64,000 nt of DNA from Carnegiea gigantea (GCA_029747015.1 JAKOGI010000124.1:310001-374000), one strand, 5' to 3'; numbered from the stretch's first letter, positions 13,601-27,100 are shown. Translations and numbers: made by a program. The notes: generated by a model not told the origin, from the sequence alone.

Positions 13601-16600
13601 CTGGAGAAAAAAAAACATTTTTTGGGGGTGCGGGGGGGTGGGGGGGTATAGATTCCTCTTTTTCTTCATGAGGAAATTTTTTTGTTCAAGATACCACAAG
13701 GGAAGAATGAAAAGCAAGCATCTTGCGTATATACGTAGACCATTAATAAACTCAACTACTTTTACCGAAGCAGGGCATAAGCCTTTATTATCCAAAGTTG
13801 CAAGGCTTCAGTAACTTGTTAAAGTATAAGCCTTTATTATCCAAAAAATGCAAGGCTTCAAGCCTTCAATCAAGTTTCTTTAACACGTCAAGAAGTGTTT
13901 CCAGGCTTTTGTATTCTTCTTGCACCAAATAATCCAATCATTAGCCTCGAGCAATAAATCTGTGAGCATCCCTCCCCCCTCCCCCTTCTTTCTGCCAAAG
14001 AAGCCATTGCAAGCAAGAAGATTGTAATAGATTTAGCTACAAGCCTGCAAGCCTACCACCCCTGCAACACCAAGTCAGTAGAATGCTAAACCCATAAGAG
14101 CTGCTATTGCAGACTGAGGATGAAGAAGCAAAGGATCAAGCCATCAAATTCTCTCTCCATGTAGACCATTGATTCACCTTTTCTCCCTCTTTTGTAAATT
14201 ATCATGAGTCAAAATTTTGCCCTGTGGTGATTCCCTCTTGCCAAACAAAGGAGGATATCTATGTGGGAGTGAGAGACACTCTCAATCATCTTCCAAGGCA
14301 ACTAATCATTTGATTTTATGGATTTTGGAGGAATTGGGGAAGGTTGGTTGTGCTGAATTCCCAACTCTATCTGACCTTTCAGGTGAATCCTTCATAATTT
14401 CGCTTATCAGTGAGACAATCATCATCCCAAAAGTGATCACAGATGGTAACAAAACCAAGCACAGGAGCCAGGTTCTTCCCCAATATGGTCAGAAATGGAG
14501 ACACTGTTGTTCATTGAAGGGAAATAGACAAGCTGTGATTGGGGAGCACTATACCTAATTACGTATTGTCATGACTGATGAAGGCAGAAAAATCATTTGC
14601 TGCTTCAGAAGAGTGATGACTGTTATAGTCTTTTCCATCATTTTTAGATATTTACAAGGCTCACAGCATACATAGTATTAGTCTATTAGGTGTCCATTTG
14701 AAGCCTTTCACCATATCTGATGCTGTCAACCTTGCTTCTATTCTTGTTCATTTCATTCATAAATCTCTATAGCCACTCACATGGAAGAGTCTCATCGAAG
14801 ATATGAAGGTTCCTGATCCCTAAGTCCCCTTTGGTAATAGGTCGGTTGATAATGTTCTAGAATATGATACTTGAATTCGCTCTAAAAGAAACCCAAAGAA
14901 GCTTTGGAACGCTTCCAACTTGCAGCCACCAAATTAGGTGTGGTGAAGAGAAATAAAGTACTCCCTTCATCTGTACGTATTGTCAAAAATGTTCATTTTG
15001 CTTGTTCCTCAATGCTGTGAAAGTTCAATTTTCAATAGCCCAATGGATTTTTTCGTTGGTTGGAAACTGAATTTAACTATGAATTATAAAGTGATTGCCC
15101 TAAATGCTTCTTTTCAAATATTCCCAATCTTTGACAATGCATGTGGGACTGAGGAAGTATATTTGATGCTGACGGCATACATTTCATTCCCTCTGGGTGA
15201 AGTGCAACAGTGCAAATGCTTTTAAAGTATTCATGGAGGTTAATTACTTGCTGCAGATCCCAGTGCTGTAATCACATCTGGCCCGTACGGCTTAGTCTTT
15301 GCCTCATTTGTACCTTTCTTTTTTGATATTCCGGTTTCAACGCGATTCCGGGTAGTTGGCGTCCATTTCTCTAACAAAACCTTCATTTACCTTGCCGGTC
15401 TTCAGGTAATTTGGATTTTTCTTGTTTCTACTTTAGTGGAGCAAAGCTCAATTGTTAGAATCTCTTTGCCTTCTTTCTATATCTTTCTGTCCTAACTTAA
15501 GTTTCTACCTTGCAGCTGCTTTTGTCATCTTGGAAAAGATCTATTTTACCAGGGATATGTGGCATAATTGCCAGTTCCTTATATCGTATGAACATCTTTT
15601 GCATTCGCAGGGCAAAGGTTATAATCTTCAACGTTCATTGAACCCCATGTTTTCCCTTTTTCTCCTTTGTTTTCGTCGCCTTTTTTGTGCTCTCCCTCGG
15701 AGTGGGTTGGGGGAAGGGGTAATGCGTGATGGCGAATGCTCCCTTTCTAGCTTGGTGGACTGGTTCCATGTTTCATGCAATGTATTTGCTATCTTGTCAA
15801 TCCTGGTTCACTTACTGTGGCAGTTGCCAAGATAGTTTCGAAAAAATATAGCCAGAATTTTTTCTGCTCATCTGCTGATATACTTTTTCCCTTTGTTTCT
15901 ATCCGGTTTCTGGTTCTCAGTGTATTGAAGCATATCCGGATTTAAATTTACCTTCGACTGTGTGATTTATGTTTAGGATGGTGCATCGTGACAAGATCTG
16001 AGTTACTCATGGTGCTGGTTTAAAATGAACTCACAAGCCGAAAGAGCATCCCTCACTCTGTATGTGTTTTGCCCAGGGTACCGGGGACATTTGTGGTGGT
16101 TTTTGAGAGTAGGGGTATTAGAAAAATTGAGATGCCCAACTTTTGACGCCAGTCTTTCTGTGCTTAGATATTCATACCGACTTGTGACTTTGTTTCCCAT
16201 CTGCAGTTGCCTGATTTCATTGCTTCACTGTTTTCATGGCTTTCTTGGCCATCTATGGATCGCTCGCCTTCTGCACCCAGGACAAGGAATGTGGTGGGTA
16301 ATGTACCTTATGCTGGGCGACCAGTGGAGGCAAGTGTATTTAATTTGCAATTTCTTGTTCTATCTCCCCCCTCCCCACCCCCCTCCCAAAAAAAAAGTCA
16401 GTGAAGCTTTAACTATTATTTAGGGCATGGATGACTATGTTTCTTAAGCTTTATCATCCTAGCTGTTGCCTGAATTTATGCTTGGTCTCCAATGATTCAC
16501 ACCATCTGTCCTCTTCAGCCTTCGCTTGACATTATGAAGCTCTTCCAATTGATGCTGCAAGTTGTCTAATTATATGTAGGTAACAGTTTAATTTTAAAAC

Positions 16601-17150
16601 AAATTCCATTGAATCAGAGAGGTGAATGCTATTGGGAGATGATTTCCAGACTAGAAAGGTTTCGCTGCTAGCTTAGAGCCTAATTTCTGGGTTGTCTCTT
16701 TTTGCCGAAATCTTGATCGCTTTGGATAGAATGCAATTGTTTACTAAGCATTCATTACATGGTACACCCTATGCTACATGGATTCTCCATTGACTGTGAG
16801 GGCCTGTTCCAGGTAATATATTCAAGGGCAAGGAGGCTGCATATATCTGACTCCCCCCACCCTTCCTATGTGGGACTTGGACGAATTCATTTTTAGACTT
16901 GAATCGCTATATATGTGACCTGAACCCTTCTGCATTCTTTTTTTATGTCTTTGACTTGGGGCGGTTTTTCATATCAATGCAGACAAACTACCCTTCCCCA
17001 TTTGCTGGCTCTGTGGAACCATCAGAGGACTCCATTGCCATGCTGGTATCAATGGGATTTGACCGAGATTCTGCAAGACAGGCGCTAGTGCAGGCTAGAA
17101 ATGACATCAATGTGGCTACAAATATCCTCCTCGAATCACAATCTTATTGA
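5219..17150 (+). CDS. RBL18: Rhomboid-like pseudoprotease with UBA domain (UBAC2 family)
   Basis: Eight exons: 5219-5243, 5408-5508, 12082-12222, 12522-12588, 15257-15405, 15516-15617, 16207-16329, 16983-17150. Together they give 291 aa, the family's usual length. Start: the 25-nt first exon encodes MNGGPSGF, the known N-terminus of plant homologues; the later ATG at 5371 lies in intron 1 and is rejected. Residues 1 to about 200 carry hydrophobic segments of a rhomboid-like fold. The GxSG serine-protease motif is absent (GPYGLVFAS near exon 5's start), so it should be catalytically dead. Residues 250-288 form a UBA domain with the MGF loop at 260-262. In animals and plants UBAC2 acts in the ER membrane in ER-associated degradation and trafficking; this role is inferred from family. 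All introns are GT-AG except intron 7, which appears to be GC-AG. The gene converges on its neighbour, with about 1 kb between stop codons. Confidence 0.93.
5860..8520 (+). repeat. Degenerate tandem array, period about 300-320 bp, in intron 2 of RBL18
   Basis: Diverged copies of one unit recur. One anchor resembles 'catgcttcaaaat..acaagatggtg.caatgaagcc'; it is seen near 5922, 6240, 6553, 6790, 7105, 7410, 7757, 8060 and 8335. A second, 'aaggctattatacatgg', appears near 6048, 6383, 6683, 7250, 8168 and 8477. Spacing is mostly 280-350 bp, giving about nine copies. The copies are too diverged to code for a protein. An intronic satellite-like expansion is the simplest reading. Confidence 0.65.
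7571..7619. repeat. (TA)n microsatellite
   Basis: A nearly pure TA dinucleotide run inside intron 2 of the RBL18-like gene, with a shorter one just downstream (about 7624-7640). It sits within the degenerate tandem array. Confidence 0.9.
8690..8815 (+). mobile_element. Au-like SINE fragment
   Basis: The words 'ctattggaaacggtctct' and 'taggggtaaggctgtataca', followed by 'cttcccagacctcgc', match the 3' half of the widespread plant Au SINE family as I remember it. The tRNA-like 5' half with its A and B boxes is not recognisable, so this is a truncated or worn copy. It abuts the L1 LINE that follows. Confidence 0.55.
9624..9981. mobile_element. 358-bp hAT-like MITE nested in the LINE
   Basis: Inverted ends CTAAGAAGCACAGA and CTAAGAAGCACGGA (reverse complement of the right end) are flanked by 8-bp repeats gtgtccta (9616-9623) and gtgttcta (9982-9989), differing at one base. 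The LINE protein frame stops at the left junction (RSVL) and resumes at the right one ([10 protein letters not shown]), which fixes the insertion precisely. The inside is rich in GACACG-like words and is non-coding. Confidence 0.8.
11155..11599. mobile_element. 445-bp non-autonomous hAT element nested in the LINE
   Basis: Left end CTTAGTTTAAAAAAG and right end (reverse complement) CTTCGTTTTAAAAAGCGC are inverted repeats. A perfect 8-bp duplication, gtttccat, lies at 11147-11154 and 11600-11607. Internal sequence matches the element at 58548-59023 in the opposite orientation over most of its length. Its ends also resemble those of the coding hAT at 26992-30948. Confidence 0.85.
12589..14149. 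other. RBL18 intron 4, left part
   Basis: Intronic sequence with no recognisable gene. It includes a G-rich tract at about 13624-13650 and a short direct repeat listed separately. The short reading frames here look like chance. Confidence 0.4.
13775..13872. repeat. Two-copy tandem repeat of about 48 bp
   Basis: The phrase 'taagcctttattatccaaa' followed by 'gcaaggcttca' occurs twice, about 48 bp apart, in intron 4 of the RBL18-like gene. The copies differ by a few bases and one short indel. Confidence 0.75.
14150..14960 (-). mobile_element. L1 LINE fragment (ORF2 C-terminal part)
   Basis: Read on the minus strand, the DNA around 14200-14240 encodes a worn form of the GKILTxDNLQKRG motif that precedes the zf-RVT domain. 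DNA near 14800-14830 encodes a form of the GLGIRNLxxF motif found earlier in L1 ORF2. Both occur in the right order for a minus-strand L1. Stops are frequent and both ends are indistinct. Confidence 0.5.
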
Positions 17151-18154
17151 GCTGGTGAAGTTGCTGCTCGATTTTGTGTAAGTGTGGTGTCTATATTGTG
17201 TCGGCTGGCTCTTGCTCATGCCTTTAAAGAGTTTCACAGACAAGATAGGATGAGTTCTGTGAAAATCAGGGGACAGCAGACCGCAACCAAATCGTGGTCG
17301 CTTGCTTCAATGATTGGGAATATACTGGGTCAGGAAATGGGAAGTCCTTGGCATATATTTGCTTGTGCTTTGCTTAACTTGAATGAGAGACTTGCTTCTT
17401 GACGTGGGGCGAAGCATACACAGTAAGGAACTTTTTTTTTTACTTGAGACGCCTGTGCATTTCCTGCGGGAAGTATATTTGATGTGAATCTTTGATCCCT
17501 AGAATGTATAGTGCTAATGTCATCTACATCTTTAACGCAAGTTCTCATCCTCAGCCTGATCTAGTATAGGGACTTTGATGACATATGCTTTGGCTGCTTT
17601 AGCATGCGTTGACCCCATAATGTTCTTTGACTTTCTTTGTCTGTCCAAGGACACTTTAAATTAATATCACTCAAAAGTAATACCAACAGAGACCATGGCA
17701 ATCTTGAACAAGATGAACTAATTCACTTAATCAAATGTAGTATGGAAGAGCTCACAAACAGGTTTTATGTATAGTTTGCGCGATAAACAGGATCAGATGT
17801 TATTGACAACATTCGAAAAACTTGCATTCCAGTATCCACTTAAGAATTTTGCTGTAACTACTTTCTCAAAAGACAAGTCAAATATATGAAACTTATACTC
17901 TTGGATGTTCATTGCTGCAATTCTCTGTCAGAAAGCTGAGTTCAGTTTCTGAGCACATTGCAACTACTAATCTACAACTGCGTTATCACAGTATAGAAAG
18001 CACTAAAATTCTCCTATTGTAAATGTCAATGTGAATAAAGCGGTAAAAATATACAATGATATGATAAGCCAAAATTCTACAACGGGAAAAACGAGGAGCC
18101 CTCTTGATGAAAATTTTGCTGCCTACTTTGTAATACGGCAATGCAGCTGCTGAT
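17151..18154. other. Convergent intergenic spacer with both 3' UTRs
   Basis: The RBL18-like gene (plus) and the O-fucosyltransferase-like gene (minus) end tail to tail about 1 kb apart. The spacer must hold both 3' UTRs and poly(A) sites. I could not place the cleavage sites and see no other gene. Confidence 0.5.
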
Positions 18155-21100
18155 TTATAAGTCATAGCCAGATAGCCTTCTGCCCTGTTCATCCTCCATA
18201 GTATAAACAGGTATCTCCCACTTAAAGTTTTTCTTCTTATCATTGGTTAGGCTGAGCTCTGAATCTTCAGTCTTGAACGTGTTGATGAAAGTTTTTGCTC
18301 CCATCATTACAAGCCTCTCTATCATGAACAATTGGTAGTTATTCTCCACCACTGGGTCCAGGATTTCACTATAATTTGATGAATATGCCAATTTATACCT
18401 GGAAACAGCAAAGATGGACAAAAAATTTATCCATAATCAGAACAAATCCCAATGATAATTATTTTGAACTTTTGACGAGTGATTAATCAGTATATAGCCA
18501 GGCACAAAGTTAAGGCTGAGTTTTCCTTTGTCAGAGTGACTTGTATTGACGGTTATTCTACAAATAGTTATCCTGGCAGGTGACAACTACGAATTTTAAG
18601 AGCAATTGCCCACCAATAGACTCACAACCCCAATACTAATAACTGTATGCACAAGATTGAAGGATACATAGCAATGCACTAAGTACACAAGTTGAAGTTG
18701 AACTGCTAAAAGCCTAACTGAAACAGAAATCACTCCAAAGCTAAGACGATTCAAAAACAAATTATCACAAAGAATAGCAAATGCATTGTAATTTGCAAAT
18801 GTGCCGACAAAAACTTAATAGAAGGTTAGAACAAGGAAGAAATTCCTTGAATCAGTCGTCTATAGCTTCAGTAAGCCACCATTCTTTAGTTGTCCGAGAG
18901 TGTTTCAGGCATAACAAGAATTTTCATAGCAAATATGGCAAGATGATGATCTCTGTGCAGAACCAAAGCCGAAGGCATTGCAGAAGAGGCTTAAACGATT
19001 AAGATTACTACCCACATCATTAGTGCAACTTCCAGTATCCTCAGGGCAACCATATGATAAGACTCCACAGTTAAATGTGTTTGTCAAGGACAAATAGGGA
19101 CGAATAATGAACACTTAGAAAAAGAGTTCCCAAGAAGTGTGACGACAAAGCAAAGCTACAACAACTTGTTCTGGTTTTATGAGGTCAGTTGTTAGTCTGC
19201 TACCAAGGTCCTCAGCGTTCCAAAGGCTATCAGAGTAACATAGAACAAGCTGAGCAGGAAAAGGCTGTATAATAGAGAGTAATATTGGCTGCACTAGAAC
19301 ACCAGTTCCTACCTAAAACATTTGAGTTTGTCACTTACGACTTACTGAGTCCAAGCATTTTTCACCATGTATACAGAGAAGAAGTGGAGATGTGATAATT
19401 TATTGGTTCACTTGGCCTAAAAAAACAGCAACTTCTAAAAGCACTTGTCGGCGGCATGGTAAGTTCTATTGTTCTCAAGACATCTTTAAGTGCCTTTTCA
19501 TGTCCATGTCGCAATCCAAATCCAACTCCAAATCCAACTCCATACCCCAATTGTCCCTCCTAGGCAGAGTGTGGGGAGTCCAATGTTCTCAACCTTACTC
19601 AGACTGTAGAATTATAGAGATGTTGATCCCCCCATGCCCTCCATTAGAAAGGATGCAAAGGTCAGTGTAGGGAGGCGTTTTCCTATTGATGAGGAAACAA
19701 GAACAAAAATTCAGTTTTGTGCCAAGTTTTAAACCACGTGGACCGCTCGGTAACGTCGAAAGGACACCCCCAAGGAAAAGAAAGGGAGAAAAGAAAGCTA
19801 TAAATATTGGCCGAAAGACATTCTAGGGCTCTGTGGTTCATCCAGTACCAATACTACTCCAGAAATAGTGACAATACATGATGATTCTTTAAAGTAATTA
19901 AGGGCATACAAAACTTCTGTTGCAGGCATTTTGGGAGAAGGTCGGCTACTAACGCAGTTGTCAGTTGGCAAGAAAAGAAAAAAAAAATAAATAGGTTTGG
20001 GAAAGAATTGTATTTTTCATATTTTCATTGTATTTTTGCGGTACCTTAAGGGAGTTTCAGGTTAGTAGATCTACAAATGTAAGTCATTTTATGATTAGGA
20101 AAGAAGTACCTTAGTCACATTAGGACACTAGATATTCTCCTAGTTGTTTGCTTGTTTTAGGCCATAAATACACCTTTATCATTGTTTTATTCTCATTTAT
20201 CAGAGTTGACTACGCAATAAAATTGAGTGGCTTAGCTTTGGAGTGTTTCCCTATCGCTACGCTCCCCAGATTTGGCCGTTCTCTACTTTGCCCTCGCTAG
20301 CGCTTTCCTTTATCAGTTGTACCCAAATGACGAATAAGCCAACCAATCCAAAAGGTGCATTTGACAGTTGCAAAATCATAACAGTTTACCACATAATAGA
20401 GCTTAAAAGGAGCAACAAAGCACACAGTCAGGCTTGTTAGGAGCTAAGCACTAGACAAGCTATTTAACATAAGCTTCTGCTAAAGAGCAACAAGATGGGA
20501 AAAGAGAGTTCAGAGTCAAGAAAACCATAAACATCAGCAGATACCCTGAGTAACTTACAAAAGGAACAATAAAACAGACCTCATCATCATCTCTCTCTGT
20601 GTCTCCGTGTGTATTTGTGTGTATTTGTGTGTGTGTGCGCGCGCGCGTGCGTGCGTGTGTGAAGGATAAGGGTGACCAAGAGTTGCTATAGTCCCCTTTA
20701 ACCTTCATGATTTACCTTTAAATTTAATGAAAATCATATTCATCTAGTAGTTATTTTAGCATTTATTTTAATGTTTTGGCCGCCCCCAATCATGTAAGTG
20801 ATCATTGGAACTTAAACTGCAGTCCTATGACCTGACTTTGTGAGATCGAATTTTTTTCTATACTAGATCTCTTGCATAACTGAACAGCCTGAATCTTCCT
20901 TAAAAGAAAAAGATAGATGGAACATCTACGACAAGATCTAAGCCTAAATATAAGAGACCGTACATATGACAATCCATCTTTCTTTTGTTTTCTTGAAATA
21001 CCTTTTTCTTTTAGTGTCAGTCTGTGGGATGTCAATAAAGATTAGCAATCATTTTAGGCCTCCTTGTCAACTCTTGGCTTTGCCCCTAAGTCACGTACGC

Positions 21101-24100
21101 AGATGGAATAGTGTGAAACAAGCCGACAGGCATCAACCAACTGGTCATCATATTGTACTTGGGAGTAGGGATTCAATCAGAATACGGACCATAGATTTTC
21201 TGATTCACATAAAATATGACAAGGAATTTGGCGATTAGAATATAAACTGCAGGACAGAACAAGATACCTGATGCCAAGTGGTGCAAAAAATCCCGGTGTC
21301 CTCTCATTTGATGCAATGAAAAGGGTTCGGCCACGGGGGACCCATTTTGCAATTCTTCGAAGAATAAATTCAGGCCTCGTATCCCTGTCAACATGGGGAT
21401 GTTTACTTCTTTCAATACCAAATCTATCCTTCCTAGTTTTTAATATATCACCCCGGCGAACATGAATAGCATCATAGTCACCAAGCATCAATCTTATCTG
21501 CATGCACCAAATGGCTCAAATTTAATGACCAACAGTCATGAGCGTAGTATCCTTGACCAGAATAGAAGTTGAAACTTTGTTCACTAACATCCAAAATTAG
21601 CCACAAGAAGATGGGAAGGATACATAAAGCAACCCTAACATATATGTTTTGCCCACCAAGATTTTACATCTAATGTACATGAAGTAGATCTTTAATTCCA
21701 GAAGCCACAATGGTCAGACAATGACTAAAGAAGCTCCTGCCTACTTTGAATTGAAAAGTTGAGAATTGTAGTACCAAGATGCATCCGAAAATGTTAACTG
21801 CAACAATTCCCTATGGGCAATGCGACTAGGACACCTAGGTGGTAAATTTAACTTCTCCTTTTTGATAAGGAAAATATGTATCATATAAAAGGAAGAAGGA
21901 ATGGGTGCCAAAAAAGCAATGTACAAAAGATTATATACATCCAATATACAAGCTATCCACAAGATCAGCCACATCAAAAGTTGACACGCAAACAGGTTCC
22001 CTTTCTCCTAAAAATGAAGAGTCTTAATGAAATTATCTTTTAATCGCTCAAGGGACATTTTGTCTCATTCAAAGACTCTTCTATTACGTTCTCTCCAGAT
22101 GCTCCAGAAAATTACACACAGAACAGAGCCAAGTCCACCTTTTTTGCTTTCCGACCAAAGTAGCCTTCCCAAGCCAAACGATGGTCGCTAATAGAATTAT
22201 GAGAAACCAATAAATACCCAAGCAACTAAAAGCAATCTCCAAAAGTGCCCTATCAAAATAACAGTGAAGCAACAAGAGATCCAGGGACTCCAGATCCCCT
22301 TTACACATATATCACCTATTCACAAAGATCCTCCCCCTCTTTTGAAGGTTGTCACAAGCCAATATTTTCCCATGTGTTGCCTCCTAAACCCAAAAAAAAA
22401 GGGAAAAAAAAAGAAAGAAACCTTTAAAGGGGCCATAGACCTCTAAATGAGCTTGTAAGCAAACCCTCCTTTGAATGAAAATTGTAAAAAGGAAAATTCA
22501 AAAGTAAGAGCTCCAAATGGTAGGATTAGGCCATGAAGTCCCCTTTAGAGTTCAAATCTCATTTCACCATATCATGTCAAGAGTCCCCTCTTTTGTGACA
22601 ATTAAGCTTGTTAAAGAAGGTAACAAGAGAGTCATCATCAACAAAACATCCCGAACAAAGACAGGCGTCCAAACATTCGTGCCAAATGCTTGTTCGCAAT
22701 AATCCACAACAAAGGCATCCACATCCGCTACTAGAACAAACAAGGCAGGGAAAATCTCTCAAAGGGGCACCGTCACGCCGTCGATGATGCCAAAAATATA
22801 TGGAAGAGCCATCACCTCCCTCAAAGGAAAAGAAGGAAGAGAATTTCTCCCATCCTTTAGAACTCCAGAGATTATACCCATAAGAACCATTAGGAAATGA
22901 AGGAAACCAATCAAAACCCGCCTCATCATATTTGGTTGCAGCCACTTTTCGCCAAAGATTACCTTTCTCACTCATAAATCTCCAAAACCACTTACCAAGA
23001 AGAGCTTCATTAAAAAGTCACAAGTCCTTGACCCCTAAACCTCCCTGAATCACAGGATGCTCGAGAATATTTCATCTCACAAGATGATACTTTAAATCAC
23101 TCCCAAAAGAACCACATCAATTCCTCTAACTTGCTTCGAACTTGGCGGACATCGAAAAGGTATCGGGAAGAGAGAGAAAGTTGGGATGCTTCAGAGAACA
23201 CTTTTTATTACAGTTAAACGCCTCCCTTTCAAAAGGTAGTTAAATTTCCACCCTGAAAGTCTTTTCTCAAGCCTATCAATAATGGGATCTCAAATGGTTT
23301 TTCCCTTGAATCTTGCACCTAAAGGGAGATCTAGGTAAGTAGTTGGAAAAGAATGAATTTTGCACCCTAAAACACACACTGGCAGCTGAATGTTCTCCAC
23401 CTCTCCCGCAGGTATTAATGGGCTCTTGGCTAAGTTCACTCTCAGACCCGAACCAGCCTCAGACCAAATAAGTACATAACGAAGTTTCACCATCTGTTCG
23501 CAATTACTAACACAAAAAATAATGGTATTATCTGCAAAAAGAAGATGTGAAACACTCATAGTTGCATTTAAACGACCCACTGAAAACCCGGAGATGACGC
23601 TGGCACTAGAGGTTGCCTCAATCATCATAGTAAAAACCTCCATCAATAAAAGGAAGGACAGGTGGTCTCCATGACGAAGACTTCTAAAAGCCGAAAAGAA
23701 CTCAGTAAGGGAACTGTTGACGAGTACCGCAAAAGAAGAGGAGGAGATGCAATGACGCCTAAAGCTACTCATGTCTCGCCAAAACCCATTCTTTTCATCA
23801 CATAAATGAGGAAATCCCAATTCACATGATCATAAGTCTTCTCGATATCCAACTTACAAACAACCCCAGCCTTCTTCGATTTGGTCCTTGAATCAGTAAG
23901 CTTATTTGTTAAAAGCACCGCATCAAGAATCTGGCGCCCTCCAACAAAAGTATTCTGGCTCCCTAAAATAAAATTCCCGATGACTCCTCTCAACCTAGAG
24001 TCTAACACCTTAGAAAGCAACTTGTAGATGCACCTGACCAAGCTAATGGGCCGAAAGTCTCTTATATTCTCTTCATTTTACTATCTTTGGAATGAGGCCA

Positions 24101-27100
24101 ATAAAAAAGTAGTATTGAGGTTAGTCACAAATTTCCCCGAAGAGAAAAACTCAGAAAACATCTTCATCACATATGTTTTAACAATGTTTAAATTGGATTG
24201 AGGAAATGCTATAGTCATGTCATTTGGACTAGGGGCTTTATCCCCACAACGGTCAAGAAGCGCTTTATTGACTTCCTCGATGAAAGGCATCTCCATATTC
24301 TCCCTATCAAAATCCTGTAATAAGGGGAGAAACAATCATCCATATTTGGTCTCCACGTTTGTAGATCGTGGAAAGAGATTTGTAGAAGTCATGGATTGCC
24401 GACTTCATATCTTGAAGAACCTCGTAGTGAACACCATCCACTACCACAGAAGACATATGGCTGAACTTCCATGAAGATTGACCAACCCATGGAAGAACTT
24501 AGTAATTTTAACTTAAGGCTCATAGCAACCTTAAGTGGCCTAAACGGTCCGCTTATCGACTCATAATATCAATTTCTTCCCTGGAATACTACGATTGAAG
24601 CACGGTCGTGAATTTCACCTCTGGTTACTCAAGAATCACAACTTACAAGAAGCAGAATTTTCGTGAGGGACTTCCTGAACCATTTAAAACTAAATTTTGT
24701 ATGGTGGACCAAAATGGGTCTTTAAGTGTTAATTAACAATTTAGCATCTAATTTTGGCAATCGGAAAATGCGTTCAATCAGCACTTTTTAATTGATGGAG
24801 CTAATTAGGACCTAGAACATCTGTAGAAGACTAGGAGTTCCCCTATCCGCTTAAACTTGCAGTTCATCACCATCAATCACGATTTCAATCACACCATGAC
24901 TGTGCTGATTTCTTCTTGGAGACCAAATGGCTTATTTTACATTGAGCAAACTTAAGATCATAGACCATATAAGCCCCCACGGGGAACCCATATTCATCTA
25001 GTATGAAAAATTTCAACTGAAACCTAAAGGCATATCTCGAAACATCAATTATAACCTCTAATTTGGGGGCCTTCTGTCTCTTAATGATGGCAGAACATCT
25101 AGTCCAATCATTACATGGTGCATATGATGGCCTGTAGCAACAATACTAGTTCCCCTGTACACTTGATATTTGAATTTATTTCTAAATTTCTTTTCCCTTG
25201 TTGGTCTCACTCGACATTAAAAGATACAATCTGGGCTATCTTGACCTAAATCAATAGGAAATCCTTATAATGGGATGACACAGATACTTATAAATTTATG
25301 ATGCTAACCATTTGCTCACCCTTAGGTAGAATGCAGTCGAAAGATTAGTTGAAGTCTTGGACCACTTTACAGTTTGAAGTAAGACGGCTTAATGAGAAGA
25401 CTACTCAAGTGGAAGTGTATGATGGAGCTATCTATAAGAGATCACAGTCAACAACAGCCACAATTAATATAACGTGCAAGGTATTCATAAACAATGGTGG
25501 TGCTGGTGGCGGTGGTGCAAAATTTCTTAGTTTGGCTACACAATCAAATTCGAATCTGTTCAGAATGCATCAAATGAACACTTTTAGGTGAGTTGCACCA
25601 TATTTTCCCTCATATTTTCTACCAGAAAGTGCGACACTCAAGTCATACTCAAATAGCTATTAACTGCATGTTTTTTCCATCAAGATATCAGCTCCAGTTT
25701 AATATCTTCTTTTCAACACAAATTTTCATGATTAGTCTTATGCAAGACTCCACACACCAACCCAAAACCCTGACCACTTCATCTAAATCTCATTCTAACT
25801 CATTACAACATCAATATTCCCTGTTTGCTCAATTCTAAGGAGACATTCGATGCCTCAAGACGCAGAAATTCTTGGGATGCTTCCAAGTGGTAAATACTCG
25901 TTAGTATGCATATTTCACGCATTTAATATGGACTGTACTAGCACGTGTATAACCAGTCCTTGTCAAAAATTGAATTATTATTTGGTTCAATGGCAAGGAG
26001 ATAATATTCAAAAACCTATAATCAGTTTCATATTCATTTTCCAAAGGCTAAAAAAGGTCCATGAAAATGTGGAATTTACATGTCGATTTTAGGTGGCTTG
26101 GTAGGGTCTGCCATCTGACAATGGCAAGGAAGTGTGATACTGAGACAACTTTATACTTTAACCCCTAGTAAAACTTGATTCCCTTTTTTTTTTTCCTCCA
26201 CTTCGTAAAATACTTAGGCCCTATTTGGCAATCAGCTGTTAGCTATTAGCTGATTGTATTAGCTGTTTGACTTAGCTGATTGCAGTAGTTGTTTGTGAAA
26301 AAAGCGTTTGGTGAAGTTAGCTGTTTCTAACAAAACTATTTGATAAAATTCCACTTATACCCATTACTCAATTTCATTATTTTTCTAACAAAACAATTTT
26401 TCATTGGATATTTATTTTTCTTTTTGATATGAATTATGAATTAAGACTTATGTGATATATAAAATTACATTTATACTTTTTCCTAATTTTAGTACTTATT
26501 ATCAAAATATATTTTTAATGTTAAATGTTTTCTTTTTTAATAGCAATTGAAATTATGTGATATAAAAAATATTTATATATCATGTAAGACTAACTAACAT
26601 AAATTATTTGTTAAATTAAAAAAGTATTAAAATTAAAAGCATTATCTTCAACATCATGACCATTCACAACTCTTGTCCCAAAAAAAAAAAAAAACAAATT
26701 GAAAAATTTAAAGCATAAGCATCCAACATTCGATAATGTCATTTGTGAATGACATGTAATGTAAATTTGTCCAAATTATAAGGTTAGTATAGTCATTATA
26801 ATAGTAAACATTAAAAAACTCTTTGAAAAAGCTATCCCAAAGAGTTTTTTGGGTATAAAAAGCTAATCTAAAAAACTAATCAATCAAACACCCCAAAGAG
26901 CTTTTTGACCAGAGTTAAACAGCTAATACCCCCCAAAAAACTCTTTTTGAACCCAAAAAACTTTTTACCAAACATGACCTTAACCTATGATCTGTGTTTT
27001 AAAAAGCGCGCCTAGGCGTACACTGTTGCGCCTTGGAGAGGGTCAGGCCCAGCCCTTTCTTTAAGCGCAGGCTTTTCGGGGCTTCTGGGTGAGGGGCGAG

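Noticed and set aside
19935..20240. Solo LTR in intron 5 of the O-fucosyltransferase-like gene
   Set aside because: No clear TG...CA ends, partner or target duplication could be fixed.
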